A DNA stretch of 64,000 nt from Calothrix sp. PCC 7716. Lineage in GTDB: Bacteria > Cyanobacteriota > Cyanobacteriia > Cyanobacteriales > Nostocaceae. Positions 53,237 to 61,924 of the stretch are shown piece by piece (position 1 is the first letter of the stretch; each line of letters begins with the position of its first letter). Made by a program: the position numbers and the translations under genes. Below the pieces are notes generated by a model that was not told the origin of the DNA, did no database searches, and saw only the letters and a list, made by a program, of their open reading frames with translations. The stretch lies in assembly GCF_019977735.1 (NCBI RefSeq), contig NZ_AP025018.1, positions 6,576,580 to 6,640,579 on the forward strand, given 5' to 3'.

Positions 53237-53289
53237 TTTATTATTGCTAGTAAACGGCGCCCTTTAATAAGTATCAAATTTTGAAATGG

Positions 53290-53823
53290 TTAATGTAGCC
53301 TGGATACAATATCAAGAGCAACATCTTCTTCTGAGCAATATTCTGTATCGATTGATTCACCAAAGTAATCATCTAAATAAGTATTTGAACACTCTATAAT
53401 TCGCTGCGCTATCCACTCAGAACCTGCACCCTCAATGTGTGTTCCTCTTTGTATAAGCCGTATTTTTATTGTTTCGAGGCTAGCCTTTAAACAAAATACC
53501 CGAATTTCTTTTTCAAAGCTTTTAATTCCTGTAATTACTTCATTAAAGTAATCATGGTAAGTAAATGTCATTGGAACTATAATTGTACCAGGAACAAATC
53601 GATGATATAGACGGATGCCCGTAATTGTAGATTTCCTCCATAGTTCAATGTGCTGAAAGTCGTTTTCTCCTGTTTTTTTTAATTTTATCCATGATGGAGC
53701 GCGCATTAAAACTGACCCTACCCATTCAGGATTATATATTGCACTACCTGGAAGGTAAGCACGCAGAATTTTTGCTACAGTAGTTTTGCCAACTCCGAAG
53801 GAACCGTTAAGCAATACAATCAT
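53290..53823 (-). CDS. P-loop kinase/ATPase-like protein (TmrB-like)
   Basis: 177 residues from ATG 53823; an in-frame ATG at 53844 would add seven. Walker A is MIVLLNGSFGVGKTTVAKIL at the very N-terminus. A later LIQRGTH segment and the RVFCLKASLETIKIRL strand-helix fit the lid and base-binding part of small nucleotide kinases. The IVLLNGSFGVGKTT start resembles TmrB and related ATP-binding proteins, some of which modify small-molecule antibiotics. Substrate unknown. It stands convergent to the DISARM-like operon and divergent from the LRV gene at 53955. Confidence 0.75.
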   Translation of the reverse strand: MIVLLNGSFGVGKTTVAKILRAYLPGSAIYNPEWVGSVLMRAPSWIKLKKTGENDFQHIELWRKSTITGIRLYHRFVPGTIIVPMTFTYHDYFNEVITGIKSFEKEIRVFCLKASLETIKIRLIQRGTHIEGAGSEWIAQRIIECSNTYLDDYFGESIDTEYCSEEDVALDIVSRLH

Positions 53824-53954
53824 GAAAATTTGGTATATGTCCAATGTATAACTCTAACTCTTTTTATTAAACGGCGCCTGCTCTTGATTGTAAAAACTTA
53901 GTACATATAAATATAAAATATTAAAATTGAACAGGCGCCATTTCAAAGAATCCC

Positions 53955-55925
53955 ATGTCAAATTCTTTAATCGACCAAGCAGCGGATATAAACACTCATC
54001 CTGATATTTTGCGGAACCTAGCGAATGAGAGTGTCGAACTCGCGCGCGTCGTAGCCAAAAATCCCACGGTGCCACCTGATGTTTTAGAAGCATTGAGTGG
54101 TTATAACCATGACCCAGAGATACTGAGAAATGTTACACGTAATCCGAATACGCCTGTCGAAATGTTAATGTTGCTCGGCGCCAATTACCCATCTGAATTA
54201 ATAAATAATCCAGTATTTCCATTATTGGTACTTGAAAATCCGCATTTCTTCCAAGAGTTACCAGTTGAAACACTTCGTAATATTTTGTTACTCAAAGATG
54301 TACCTGAAGAGTACTTGGTGATGGCTGCTTCACGAGATGATTCGGAAATATTAAATATTGTTGCTAATCATGAAAAGGCGCCGTTCGTTGCCTTATCCCA
54401 AATAGTAAATGAAATTAAAACTTTAGAAGATAGATATACAGCATCACAACATGTAAAATATGCAGGCGAGATAACTTCATGTTGGGATGAAGAATTTTGG
54501 CGCGCGATTAAGGAATATATATTTATTAATCGTATTAAAGAAAGAGAAGAATTTTTGTACAATATTGGTATACTAGATGAAAGATTATTACTTTGTTTAT
54601 TTCAATGCAATCAATTCAATATTGCTACAAACCCTGAAACACCTTCACGTATTGTAGAATTGATAACCAATGCTTCTAGTTCAGAAATTGAAGCTCAAAT
54701 CAATTCTAAAAGAAATTTAAATGTAGCTAGTAATTTAAATACACCAATCAATACCTTAATCGATTTTTCTAAAGGAGAGTCAACCTTACTTTTAGCTTCT
54801 GTTGCAAGTAACCCTAATTCACCAGTATTTGTTCTAGAAAAATTAGCTAGAATGGATAATAAAGAAATACAACAAGCTGTTCATAATAATTATAATACTC
54901 CAGCTTCTGTATTAAAAATATTATACAAAATTGATGACGTTGAGGATAATCAAGAAAATATTCAACAGATACAGGACTCAGTAATGCTGAGTATGCAACA
55001 TTACCAAAAATATAAACATTCATTATATTTAAATTACTTGAAAATTCTTGATAATATTAGAATACTACTTTTGTTATCCAATGACATAAACAATTATATT
55101 TGGAATCAATTAGAAAAAATTACTAATTTTGATATATTAATTGCACTTGCGCGTCATCCTCAAACACCTGGGCGCCTTTTGGAACATATATATACTCAAT
55201 CTTCATACCGTAAGAATAATTCTTCAAAACTTAAAAGTATTAAAAAAACATTGCGAGTACTGCTAGCTAGACATCCTCACTGTCCCATTCACATTCTGTT
55301 ATATCTTGTTGGAGACGATTGTTTAGAGGTTCGCGTTGAGGCAATTACTAACTTAAAAACAAACTTTTCTTTTTATAACCAGCAAGTAGCATATTTTTTG
55401 TATATATGGGAACAAGCAAATAATCAGGAGGCACCAGCAGATATTTTAGATAGTATTGCTGATAATAGAAATATTTCTTTGCGTTTGGCAGTCGCTAATA
55501 ACCCGAACACATCAGCAGAAACTTTGCATAAATTAGCTTTTCATCCAAATCACGAAGTATTAATCGCCGTGATTAAAAATATAAATACAAGTTTGGAAAC
55601 ACTTTTAAGGTTATCTAGGAAACGTAAAGGATTCTTCAATATCCGCGCGCACGCCATGAAAGCACTTATCCAGAAAGACCCTATAAAAGCAGGCACTGTT
55701 ATTGCCGAGTTTGTTAACTCTGATGAACCAACATCACCACGTTTTATTTTTCTGCTTCATCAAAGAGCGCCAGCAAAATTTTTAGAACAGCACTCCAATT
55801 CATTATGTTGGATAGAAAGATATGCTATTGCTCAAAACAAGAGTACGCCAAAACATGTGCTTTCTCAACTTGCTACTGACGTTAATCGACTTGTGCGCGC
55901 GGTAGCACTACACTCACTGTCTTGA
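53955..55925 (+). CDS. Leucine-rich-repeat-variant (LRV) protein
   Basis: 656 residues built largely of LRV-type helical repeats, with the unit NPNTP-x3-L-x2-LA-x4-x-VR-x-AVA-x-N (e.g. VAKNPTVPPDVLEAL; VTRNPNTPVEMLMLL; VANNPNTSAETLHKLAFH). The middle (about 190-400) is more diverged and less repeat-like. The C-terminus EFVNSDEPTSPRFIF to DVNRLVRAVALHSL is duplicated as a fragment at 33995-34237. LRV proteins are superhelical scaffolds; no enzymatic domain is visible. A sister protein lies at 62105-63061. Function unknown, probably protein binding. GCGCGC and GGCGCC sites are present, so it belongs to the plasmid backbone. Confidence 0.8.
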   Translation: MSNSLIDQAADINTHPDILRNLANESVELARVVAKNPTVPPDVLEALSGYNHDPEILRNVTRNPNTPVEMLMLLGANYPSELINNPVFPLLVLENPHFFQELPVETLRNILLLKDVPEEYLVMAASRDDSEILNIVANHEKAPFVALSQIVNEIKTLEDRYTASQHVKYAGEITSCWDEEFWRAIKEYIFINRIKEREEFLYNIGILDERLLLCLFQCNQFNIATNPETPSRIVELITNASSSEIEAQINSKRNLNVASNLNTPINTLIDFSKGESTLLLASVASNPNSPVFVLEKLARMDNKEIQQAVHNNYNTPASVLKILYKIDDVEDNQENIQQIQDSVMLSMQHYQKYKHSLYLNYLKILDNIRILLLLSNDINNYIWNQLEKITNFDILIALARHPQTPGRLLEHIYTQSSYRKNNSSKLKSIKKTLRVLLARHPHCPIHILLYLVGDDCLEVRVEAITNLKTNFSFYNQQVAYFLYIWEQANNQEAPADILDSIADNRNISLRLAVANNPNTSAETLHKLAFHPNHEVLIAVIKNINTSLETLLRLSRKRKGFFNIRAHAMKALIQKDPIKAGTVIAEFVNSDEPTSPRFIFLLHQRAPAKFLEQHSNSLCWIERYAIAQNKSTPKHVLSQLATDVNRLVRAVALHSLS

Positions 55926-55933
55926 ATAATTGT

Positions 55934-56109
55934 ACTCAGGCGCCTATGATTTGTTAATATCCGCCCAAGCTTTCCACTCTCGTAACCGGGATATTGGGTA
56001 CATTAAAGCAGCACAAGCTTTGAAAGATAATGGTTATATTGCGTTGTTCTGGAACTTTTCTCCGGCGCCTGTCTGTATTTTAAAGAAGGATACAATGGGT
56101 TATTTCTGA
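55934..56109 (+). pseudogene. Fragment of a class I SAM-dependent methyltransferase
   Basis: One frame, opening after a stop, encodes GAYDLLISAQAFHSRNRDIG, then YIKAAQALKDNGYIALFWNF, and ends in TGA. The YDL-IS-QA-FHW...KA---L--GG--ALFWN arrangement is the central part of type-11 methyltransferases (motifs IV-VI). The SAM-binding motif I and the C-terminus are missing. The frame begins at a GGCGCC. Confidence 0.7.
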
Positions 56110-56165
56110 ATTTTTCGAGTTACGGGTGTTTTTCTGATATGGCTAGTACCTCTTGGCGCAAGTAA
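56086..56165. repeat. Dispersed about 60-bp repeat, copy C
   Basis: GGTTATTTCTGAATTTTTCG, then AGTTACGGGTGTTTTTCTGA and TACCTCTTGGCG. It matches copies at 60282-60346 and 63092-63166. Each copy lies beside an LRV or HEAT-type gene. It overlaps the end of the methyltransferase fragment. Confidence 0.6.
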
Positions 56166-56380
56166 GCATACCATTGGAATCAGCGAAAATACTGCGGTTT
56201 ATAAGCCTTGAAAAAGGTCTATACATTTACGCCAAGCGGTACTAGCTACTTAAAGCGATAATATAGGTCAGAGTAAATAGGCGCCGATTGTTTGTTGGTA
56301 CAATTCTTACGGCACCTATACCATCATAAAACCACAAGTATTACTAAATACTGTGTAAGTTATTTGCGTTTAGTACCGAG

Positions 56381-56515
56381 CTACTGGCAAGTCTTTTTAC
56401 CAGCAGCGCAGCAGTCTAAACAGTATCTAGCATCTGCTTTTTGTGCTGTGCTAAGGCTAACACTTATTACAGTTAGGGCAAGTAAAGTACTCGCTACAAT
56501 CTTTTTTGTACTCAT
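56381..56515 (-). CDS. Tiny secreted Cys-rich peptide
   Basis: 44 residues, shorter than usual annotation limits. AAAGGAG ends eight bases before the ATG at 56515. The N-terminus MSTKKIVASTLLALTVISVS is a clean signal peptide with a KK start, and the likely signal-peptidase site is after KADA. That leaves a mature peptide of about 15 residues, RYCLDCCAAGKKTCQ, with four cysteines. Its ribosome binding site, signal sequence and Cys content make it far more convincing than the longer plus-strand frame covering the same bases. The function is unknown; bacteriocin-like, signalling or toxin roles are all possible. No processing or export genes are adjacent. Confidence 0.7.
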   Translation of the reverse strand: MSTKKIVASTLLALTVISVSLSTAQKADARYCLDCCAAGKKTCQ

Positions 56516-56702
56516 TGTTTTTTGTCTCCTTTGGGTTTAGTTGTGCAGCTGCATGACTTTTTACATGGAGAACTTAATATCTTTATGCAGTGCAGTAAAT
56601 ATCTTTTGCTTAAAAAAATTGAATAATCATTCTCTTAGCAGTCTCTAAATATTATGCAATATTTTGGTTATACGTAGCACTATAAAGGCGTGAAGTATAG
56701 TT

Positions 56703-56897
56703 ATGGAGCGAAGAATACTAGAAACTATAGCTGACAGACCTTGGATATGGATGCAGGATTTAAAATTGTATTTTCAGCTTTGTGACTTAAGAACCCGCAC
56801 TACTTTTACTGACCCAGAATTTACAGGCGCCGTTACTAATTTAGCCGAACAAGGTTTAATTGATATTGGCGCACGGTTAGAAATGAAGGGGCACTAA
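56703..56897 (+). CDS. Small hypothetical protein
   Basis: 64 residues, LETIADRPWIWMQDLKLYFQ, then VTNLAEQGLIDIGARLE. The second part looks like the helix and wing of a small winged-helix domain, but it is too short to be sure. It starts at ATG 56703 with weak ribosome-binding potential. No partner adjacent. Contains one GGCGCC. Confidence 0.45.
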   Translation: MERRILETIADRPWIWMQDLKLYFQLCDLRTRTTFTDPEFTGAVTNLAEQGLIDIGARLEMKGH

Positions 56898-57021
56898 AAA
56901 AAATGGGGTCAAATTGTTTAGAAAACAGGCGCCGATACTCAGGTATTTAAGTACTTAAAAATTTAGATACTTATAATAAGCACCATTTAATAAAACGTTT
57001 TGTAGAGAGCGCGCGGTCAAT

Positions 57022-57064
57022 GTAACGGTATATGGTCGCGGAGTGATTTAGTTGAACCTTGGGA
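57022..57064 (+). pseudogene. C-terminal scrap of a thermonuclease gene
   Basis: Encodes GIWSRSDLVEPWD then TGA, matching RGVWSRSDLVKPWDYR at the end of the nuclease at 17106-17651. The DNA matches too, including the following hairpin terminator of the same GCTGG type. Only about 14 codons remain. Confidence 0.7.
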
Positions 57065-57092
57065 TTGAGCGAAGGTCACAAAGATAAAAAGT

Positions 57093-57130
57093 AGCTGGTT
57101 GTGTATATACCTCAACAACCAGCTTTTTTA
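57093..57130 (+). terminator. Intrinsic terminator
   Basis: AGCTGGTTG (57093-57101) and CAACCAGCT (57116-57124) pair over 9 bp, followed by TTTTTT. It follows the nuclease scrap as the equivalent terminator follows the intact nuclease gene, so it was duplicated with it. Confidence 0.8.
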
Positions 57131-57282
57131 CCAGGGTGCATCTACTTTTATAGTCTACATCTATTAAGTACCCGAATATCAAAATACTTACAAAATATAG
57201 CTCACTGCATAATTAAGTCATTATAGAGACAATTCTTATTCTCTATGTTATTTTTAGGATTGTTAAAATTTTATTTGCAATA

Positions 57283-57594
57283 ATGATTATCAAAAACATT
57301 CATCGCACGGTTCATAATGCCACAATTGACGCAATGTTAGCAATGAAAAAAATATTTCAACCTGTTAGCTTAATTTTACTAGTTGTGGCGTTTTGGAGCT
57401 TTGTATTAAAAGCTGTAGGGACAAGCAGTATTTATAATATAGACTTTGTTAGAGAAAATTATTCTTTAGTAGAAACGGTTATCAATCAGAATAGAACTAT
57501 ATTTATAGTTGGTTTCATCTTAATGTTTATCGCATTTGGAGGAATAGAAGACAAAGACGGGAACCCGGTTGATATTAGACAATACAAAAAATAA
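57283..57594 (+). CDS. Small membrane protein with two helices
   Basis: 103 residues. A basic, amphipathic start (IKNIHRTVHNATIDAMLAMK) precedes a first membrane segment (VSLILLVVAFWSFVLKAVG), a polar loop and a second membrane segment (IFIVGFILMFIAFGGI), with a charged cytoplasmic end (EDKDGNPVDIRQYKK). No family recognised. No GGCGCC in the gene. It stands alone between AT-rich spacers. Confidence 0.6.
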   Translation: MIIKNIHRTVHNATIDAMLAMKKIFQPVSLILLVVAFWSFVLKAVGTSSIYNIDFVRENYSLVETVINQNRTIFIVGFILMFIAFGGIEDKDGNPVDIRQYKK

Positions 57595-57749
57595 TGTCTG
57601 TGCTTGTATAGGCGCCATCAGCTGTATAATTTATGAATGTAGTATTTATAATATCTTTTCCATACAAGTATAGACTTGCTCTTAATTGTAACAATGTATA
57701 CTTGTATGATTATATTCCAACACTTTTAAATACTTAATACAGGCGCCAC

Positions 57750-58292
57750 TCATTGTATATAAATTTTATAATTCTCAATCTTACTAGCTAGCCTAGAAGC
57801 TAGGAACTGACTTCCATCCTTCAAAGTTTCGTAAATACAAATAGCTTCTTCTCTATATTGAATAATTTTATCCCGTTTCCAGTAATGTGGTGGCGCCTGT
57901 AAATTTGTAATTCTGTCAGCAAGTTTGACCATCCATACTTCTGCTGGTTGTTCTTTTATCCTTTGTAGACTATCAGACATTTGTAGGTGTTTCGGTAAAT
58001 TATTATCCTTTGTCAGTGCCTGCACACCGTTAGCTACAGATAAACCAAACTCAGCTTCTAATTGTCCAAATGTTACATCAGTATCTTCTATGATGTCGTG
58101 TAAAATCGCACATTGAACCGCTAAATCGCCGTTACATTGCTCTACACTTAAGGCACCGATTATCTCCATACTGACAAAGCTTAAGTGCATGATATAGGGA
58201 ATTTTCATACCTGGGTATAATTGCCCCTGATGCGCGGTTGCTGCGTACTTGTAAGCTTTGATGTAATTATCTTGTGACCAGTTTAGATTCAT
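57750..58292 (-). CDS. HD-domain phosphohydrolase, small (p)ppGpp-hydrolase-like
   Basis: 180 residues covering only an HD domain of the SpoT/MESH1 type: first His in AATAHQGQLYPG, IPYIMHL, then CAILHDIIEDTDVTFGQLE with the HD metal pair and the ED motif, FGLSVANGVQALTKD, and a late Asp in VKLADRITNLQ. It matches small alarmone hydrolases in length, without synthetase, TGS or ACT domains. It would convert (p)ppGpp to GDP or GTP plus pyrophosphate. A plasmid-borne hydrolase could counter stringent response or neutralise a toxin-like alarmone synthetase; none is seen nearby. Confidence 0.85.
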   Translation of the reverse strand: MNLNWSQDNYIKAYKYAATAHQGQLYPGMKIPYIMHLSFVSMEIIGALSVEQCNGDLAVQCAILHDIIEDTDVTFGQLEAEFGLSVANGVQALTKDNNLPKHLQMSDSLQRIKEQPAEVWMVKLADRITNLQAPPHYWKRDKIIQYREEAICIYETLKDGSQFLASRLASKIENYKIYIQ

Positions 58293-58482
58293 AATTTGAG
58301 GCGCCTGTCCAAATCTTCTTCCATAAGTATAAACTAAATATTGTATGCAATTATTTATACTTGTATGATGATATTCGGCTTGGTTACAAGCCGATAATAT
58401 AAGTTAATGCTTGGTAATTAGAGTCACAACTAATAGTTTTATCTCAAGGTGATATATTAGTTGCCTGCATCAAAATATATTT

Positions 58483-58674
58483 ATGAGTCGAACGGTTATA
58501 GAAACGGTTACGAATATCAATGGTTACATGTTAATGGTGTTTTATACCCCTGCTCACTCTTGGCAGTTTCGGATACTTAGCTCTGAAGGCGCCGTATATG
58601 GTGAAAAAAAGACTTATTACTCAGCACGCGCGGCAGAAAGTACAGGTAGAAAATGGTTAGAGCAGGTAGGATAG
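58483..58674 (+). CDS. Small hypothetical protein
   Basis: 63 residues, VIETVTNINGYMLMVFYTPA, HSWQFRILSSEG, then YSARAAESTGRKWL. It looks like a small alpha-beta fold with three strands followed by a helix. ATG 58483. Unknown function and no close neighbour. It contains GGCGCC and GCGCGC sites in line with the local backbone. Confidence 0.5.
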   Translation: MSRTVIETVTNINGYMLMVFYTPAHSWQFRILSSEGAVYGEKKTYYSARAAESTGRKWLEQVG

Positions 58675-58806
58675 GTGCCCGAATATATAGTTTAAATGTA
58701 TTCTTTAATACTATATGTATTAACGTAAGCGCAGAGTGTACATGAGCAAGCAATCTCGTTAAGTTAGTATATTATATAACTAACGTAATTGACATACTTA
58801 ATATTC

Positions 58807-59286
58807 ATGCAAGAGAAAAAGTTAGAACCGACAGAAACTGTTAACCCTTCTCAAATTGTAATCGAATACTGTAAAAAATATGAGAGACATCATAAATTAG
58901 CTGCAACAAGTTTCAGATGTGCATACTTTATTTCACAGTTTGCGGCTGTTGTTTTTTCTGGAATTACTCCAATATTGATATTAATGGATAGTATTCCTAA
59001 ATCGCTTCAAGCTATTCCACCTGCCATAGCTTCAATTTCTGCTGGTTTAAGTGTCTATAACTGGAGACTAAGCTCTGTCAGAAGCGCGCGTGCTGCAACT
59101 TTATTAGAGAACGAACGCTTAAACTTTGAGTTAAGAATAGGTGAAAGCTACAGCCAGACTTTACCTGATGATACTGCAATCGCAAATTTTAGAAAAAATG
59201 TTATGCAAGTCCAGACCCAAGTATTAGATGATTGGGAAAAAATAGTTATTAAGGATGCTGATAGTCAAAATATTTTAAATAAGTAA
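58807..59286 (+). CDS. DUF4231/SLATT-like two-helix membrane protein
   Basis: 159 residues from ATG 58807; an in-frame TTG at 58789 would add six. The N-terminal helix IVIEYCKKYERHHKLAATSF leads into membrane segments CAYFISQFAAVVFSGITPIL and AIPPAIASISAGLSVYNW, and then a long cytoplasmic helical tail starting with RLSSVRSARAATLLENERLN. This is the pattern of DUF4231, within the SLATT group of two-helix proteins predicted to form pores in nucleotide-signalled defence systems. No cyclase or other SLATT partner is adjacent, so the role is open. Confidence 0.7.
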   Translation: MQEKKLEPTETVNPSQIVIEYCKKYERHHKLAATSFRCAYFISQFAAVVFSGITPILILMDSIPKSLQAIPPAIASISAGLSVYNWRLSSVRSARAATLLENERLNFELRIGESYSQTLPDDTAIANFRKNVMQVQTQVLDDWEKIVIKDADSQNILNK

Positions 59287-59565
59287 TGTTATCGACACAT
59301 TTATTTATAAATATCTGGATACTTTTCTTTGAATAATTCACAATATAGCAATTGGGTGGAGAAGGCGCCGCTCACTCAGATATCTGTAACAGGCGCCTAC
59401 TTGTATAGCATGACGTACATCAATTAAGCAGTTATTTGCTGTCTGAATAATAAGGGTAAAATTTCAAAATCTATAAGTTAGCTGTATAAAATATGCCTCG
59501 TATTTCTGAAGATGAGATTTGATAGCGCTTGTTATAATCAAGACAATAATAACCAAAATCATGAT

Positions 59566-60216
59566 ATGTCATACAACATAAACCAACCTGGGAAATATGA
59601 TGCGGTATTAGGAAATGAGGATGTTAATACATCTGTTGCAGTTCTAGGAGGAATAGAAGGAGTCAAGCAACGATTGTTGGCGCCTGTCGTTGAGCATCGA
59701 CTTGCCGCGTTAAATGAAGCTGTTAAATATGGGCAACAAGGTATAAATTTGCTTGCTTTAGCTCTGAAGAACAATAATAGATTAGTTAGAGTTCGCGCAT
59801 ATGAAATTTTGGAAACAATAAAGGCGCCGGAAGCTCAAGTTGCATTAATACAATATTGTGAGCGACATTACTTAATTCATTTCAATTGTGTTTACCAGTG
59901 TAAACGCAATCAGCATTATAAATACATTCGATTTTATCCAGATTATACAGTTATTACAACAACTACAAAAGACACTCCTGAACAATTAGTAACTTGGTTC
60001 AACAAAGAAAATCAAGATATATATAATGATATTTATATCGTTGAGTCAAAAAAACAAATAATCAGATTTTCATCTCATTCCAAGTCTAAAATAGTCGATT
60101 GTGTCGCAAATATTGGTATATATGGCACTACTATTCAGCTTGACTGGCTCATTAGTATAAATAATCGCAGTGGTTCGGATGAGTATCAATGTGTCAAATT
60201 ACCATCTACTCCTTGA
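59566..60216 (+). CDS. HEAT-like repeat protein with YDAVLG N-terminus
   Basis: 216 residues from ATG 59566 (an in-frame ATG at 59512 would add 18; the duplicated N-terminus at 11522 supports the shorter form). It starts MSYNINQPGKYDAVLGN, then VAVLGGIEGVKQRLLAPVVE and HRLAALNEAVKYGQQGINLL, a recurrent N-terminal block of cyanobacterial HEAT-repeat proteins. The following LVRVRAYEILETIKAPEAQ is a HEAT-like helix pair. The C-terminal 120 residues are beta-rich (KYIRFYPDYTVITTTTKDTP) and not recognised. It is probably a protein-binding scaffold. Copy A of the dispersed 60-bp repeat follows downstream. Confidence 0.65.
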   Translation: MSYNINQPGKYDAVLGNEDVNTSVAVLGGIEGVKQRLLAPVVEHRLAALNEAVKYGQQGINLLALALKNNNRLVRVRAYEILETIKAPEAQVALIQYCERHYLIHFNCVYQCKRNQHYKYIRFYPDYTVITTTTKDTPEQLVTWFNKENQDIYNDIYIVESKKQIIRFSSHSKSKIVDCVANIGIYGTTIQLDWLISINNRSGSDEYQCVKLPSTP

Positions 60217-60281
60217 AAAAATGCTACGAATGTCCGAAGCGCGCTTTGGCTGTCTCTAACCGCCTGTCTTTACCCGTTATC

Positions 60282-60346
60282 AAAGTATTGTTTGTGATTT
60301 TTTTGACTTAGGGGTGTTTTTTGATGTGGCGCCTGTTTAACATCGC
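60282..60346. repeat. Dispersed about 60-bp repeat, copy A
   Basis: TTTGTGATTTTTTTGACTTA then GGGGTGTTTTTTGATGTGGC, matching copies at 56086 and 63092. It lies just downstream of the HEAT-like gene. Confidence 0.6.
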
Positions 60347-60416
60347 ATATACTACATATAGTTTTATATTCATATATGTATGCTTTCAGGCGCCAATTCT
60401 TCTTAACGATTTTATA

Positions 60417-60827
60417 CTAATAGGCGCCGCCAGCGTAAAGGTTTCTAATTATTGGTTCGCGTAGGATTACACGATTATTTCTTTTTACAGTTAAGTTTTT
60501 GTTTGTTCTGGAAGCAACAGTTACACCATATGTGTATTCACCGTTAACAGCTTCAAAATATCTTCCTCTGTTTTGACCACCATGTACGGTTAAAGGTAAA
60601 CGTATAGTTTTACCAGTCTTTTTATCTAGACCTACATAAGTAAGTGGTGTTTCGCTACCGCAAATACTTACTAAGAAATTCCTTGTCTCTGCACCAACAA
60701 ATGTACTTTCATTGCTTCTACATAAGCTTTGTACTTCTCTTGCTTGAGCAGTTTGTATAAAAGGAAGAGAAAGTGAGCATATACCAGCTATGAGCAATTG
60801 TGCCGCGCGCTTTGAATTGAATTGCAT
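60417..60827 (-). CDS. Secreted hypothetical protein
   Basis: 136 residues. Signal peptide: basic start NSKRAAQ, hydrophobic LLIAGICSLSLPFI, cleavage after QTAQA. The mature part is beta-rich with a single Cys pair (LCRSNESTFVGAETRNFLVS, then ICGSETPLTYVGLD) that can form a disulphide. It shares the size class, export and beta-rich nature of the 13.9-16.5 kb secreted proteins but not their ACG/PxC landmarks. Function unknown. A GGCGCC lies at the stop codon. Confidence 0.65.
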   Translation of the reverse strand: MQFNSKRAAQLLIAGICSLSLPFIQTAQAREVQSLCRSNESTFVGAETRNFLVSICGSETPLTYVGLDKKTGKTIRLPLTVHGGQNRGRYFEAVNGEYTYGVTVASRTNKNLTVKRNNRVILREPIIRNLYAGGAY

Positions 60828-61056
60828 ATATTTGATAGAGAGAATTGTTTAAATTGTTACTAACTTCTACAACTTGTACTTTAGTCTTTACGGAAAATAC
60901 GGTGAAATTATCCAAGATTCTGCATTAAAAAGGCATATCACGTTAAGTAAGGACATTTGCTCCCGTACTTACTCTCAAATCCTCTAGCAGAAGCCCATAT
61001 TCTGCGGATAACAAGAAATATCGAACTTCCGTTACAGGCGCCACTGCATAAGTAAT

Positions 61057-61842
61057 TTATTTCAATTGTCTTATTTGTTGTAGCGCAGAATATCGACATT
61101 CTTGGGTGTCAGATGAGTCAGGATTAATTGCTAAAGCTTTGTCGTAAGATGCAACAGCTTCTTCTAATTTTCTTAAATCATACGGCGCCACACCTCCTAA
61201 TGCGTGTAGTAAAGCACCTCGCTTGTGCCAAAGCTGGTATGAGTTAGGGTTAATTTCCAAAGCTTTATCATAAGATACAATTGTTTCTTCAAATTCACCT
61301 AATTCAAACAGCACAATACCGCGCATAAACCAAGCATTAAAGTAATCAGGTTTTATTTCTATAGCTACATTAAAGGAATTCAGTGCTTCATCATTTCTTT
61401 CTAACTTAGTTAGCGCAAGACCGCGCATAAGCCAAGCTTCACATAAATCAGGTTTTATATTTATAGCTTTGTCAAAGGATGTAACAGCTTCTCTCCATTT
61501 AACGCTGTCTAATAGTGCATGACCACGCATTTGCCAACTGAAGTGTGATAATGGTTTTAGTTCTAAAGCTTTATCGAAGGATATAACAGCTTCTTGTAGT
61601 TTTTCTAAATGCTTTAATATACAACCCCTAAAAAACCAAGCCTCTTCAAAATCGGGTTTAATTTCTACAGCTTTATCGTAACATCTAAGAGCTTTTTTAA
61701 GTTTTCCGTTCTCACGTAGCGAATTCCCTTGATTGTACCAATGCCTATGGTCTAAAGGTTTTGTCTTTAAATTCATATTTTTAAATATATTACTGGTCAA
61801 ATAATATATTAATTTACGGCGCCAGTCATCGTAAAGACTCAA
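61057..61842 (-). CDS. TPR-repeat protein
   Basis: 261 residues with six to seven 34-residue TPR units (WYNQGNSLRENGKLKKALRC; WFFRGCILKHLEKLQEAVIS; WLMRGLALTKLERNDEALNS; WFMRGIVLFELGEFEETIVS). They share a characteristic W-x-x-RG start and an ALEIKPD-type end. There is no enzymatic domain. It is a soluble scaffold for protein contacts. It is unrelated at the sequence level to the TPRs of the kinase at 26227. The upstream start MSLYDDW is used; a later ATG before NLKTKPLDH is possible. Confidence 0.85.
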   Translation of the reverse strand: MSLYDDWRRKLIYYLTSNIFKNMNLKTKPLDHRHWYNQGNSLRENGKLKKALRCYDKAVEIKPDFEEAWFFRGCILKHLEKLQEAVISFDKALELKPLSHFSWQMRGHALLDSVKWREAVTSFDKAINIKPDLCEAWLMRGLALTKLERNDEALNSFNVAIEIKPDYFNAWFMRGIVLFELGEFEETIVSYDKALEINPNSYQLWHKRGALLHALGGVAPYDLRKLEEAVASYDKALAINPDSSDTQECRYSALQQIRQLK

Positions 61843-61924
61843 GATATTACCCTAAGAATGTGACGAACTTAAAGATTTAACTATACTTAAAATACATTTG
61901 TATTGCAAAGTGTTAGATAATCTT

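Noticed and set aside
56292-56540. 82-codon plus-strand frame
   Set aside because: No ribosome binding site and unnatural composition. The same bases encode a secreted Cys-rich peptide on the minus strand with a strong ribosome binding site.
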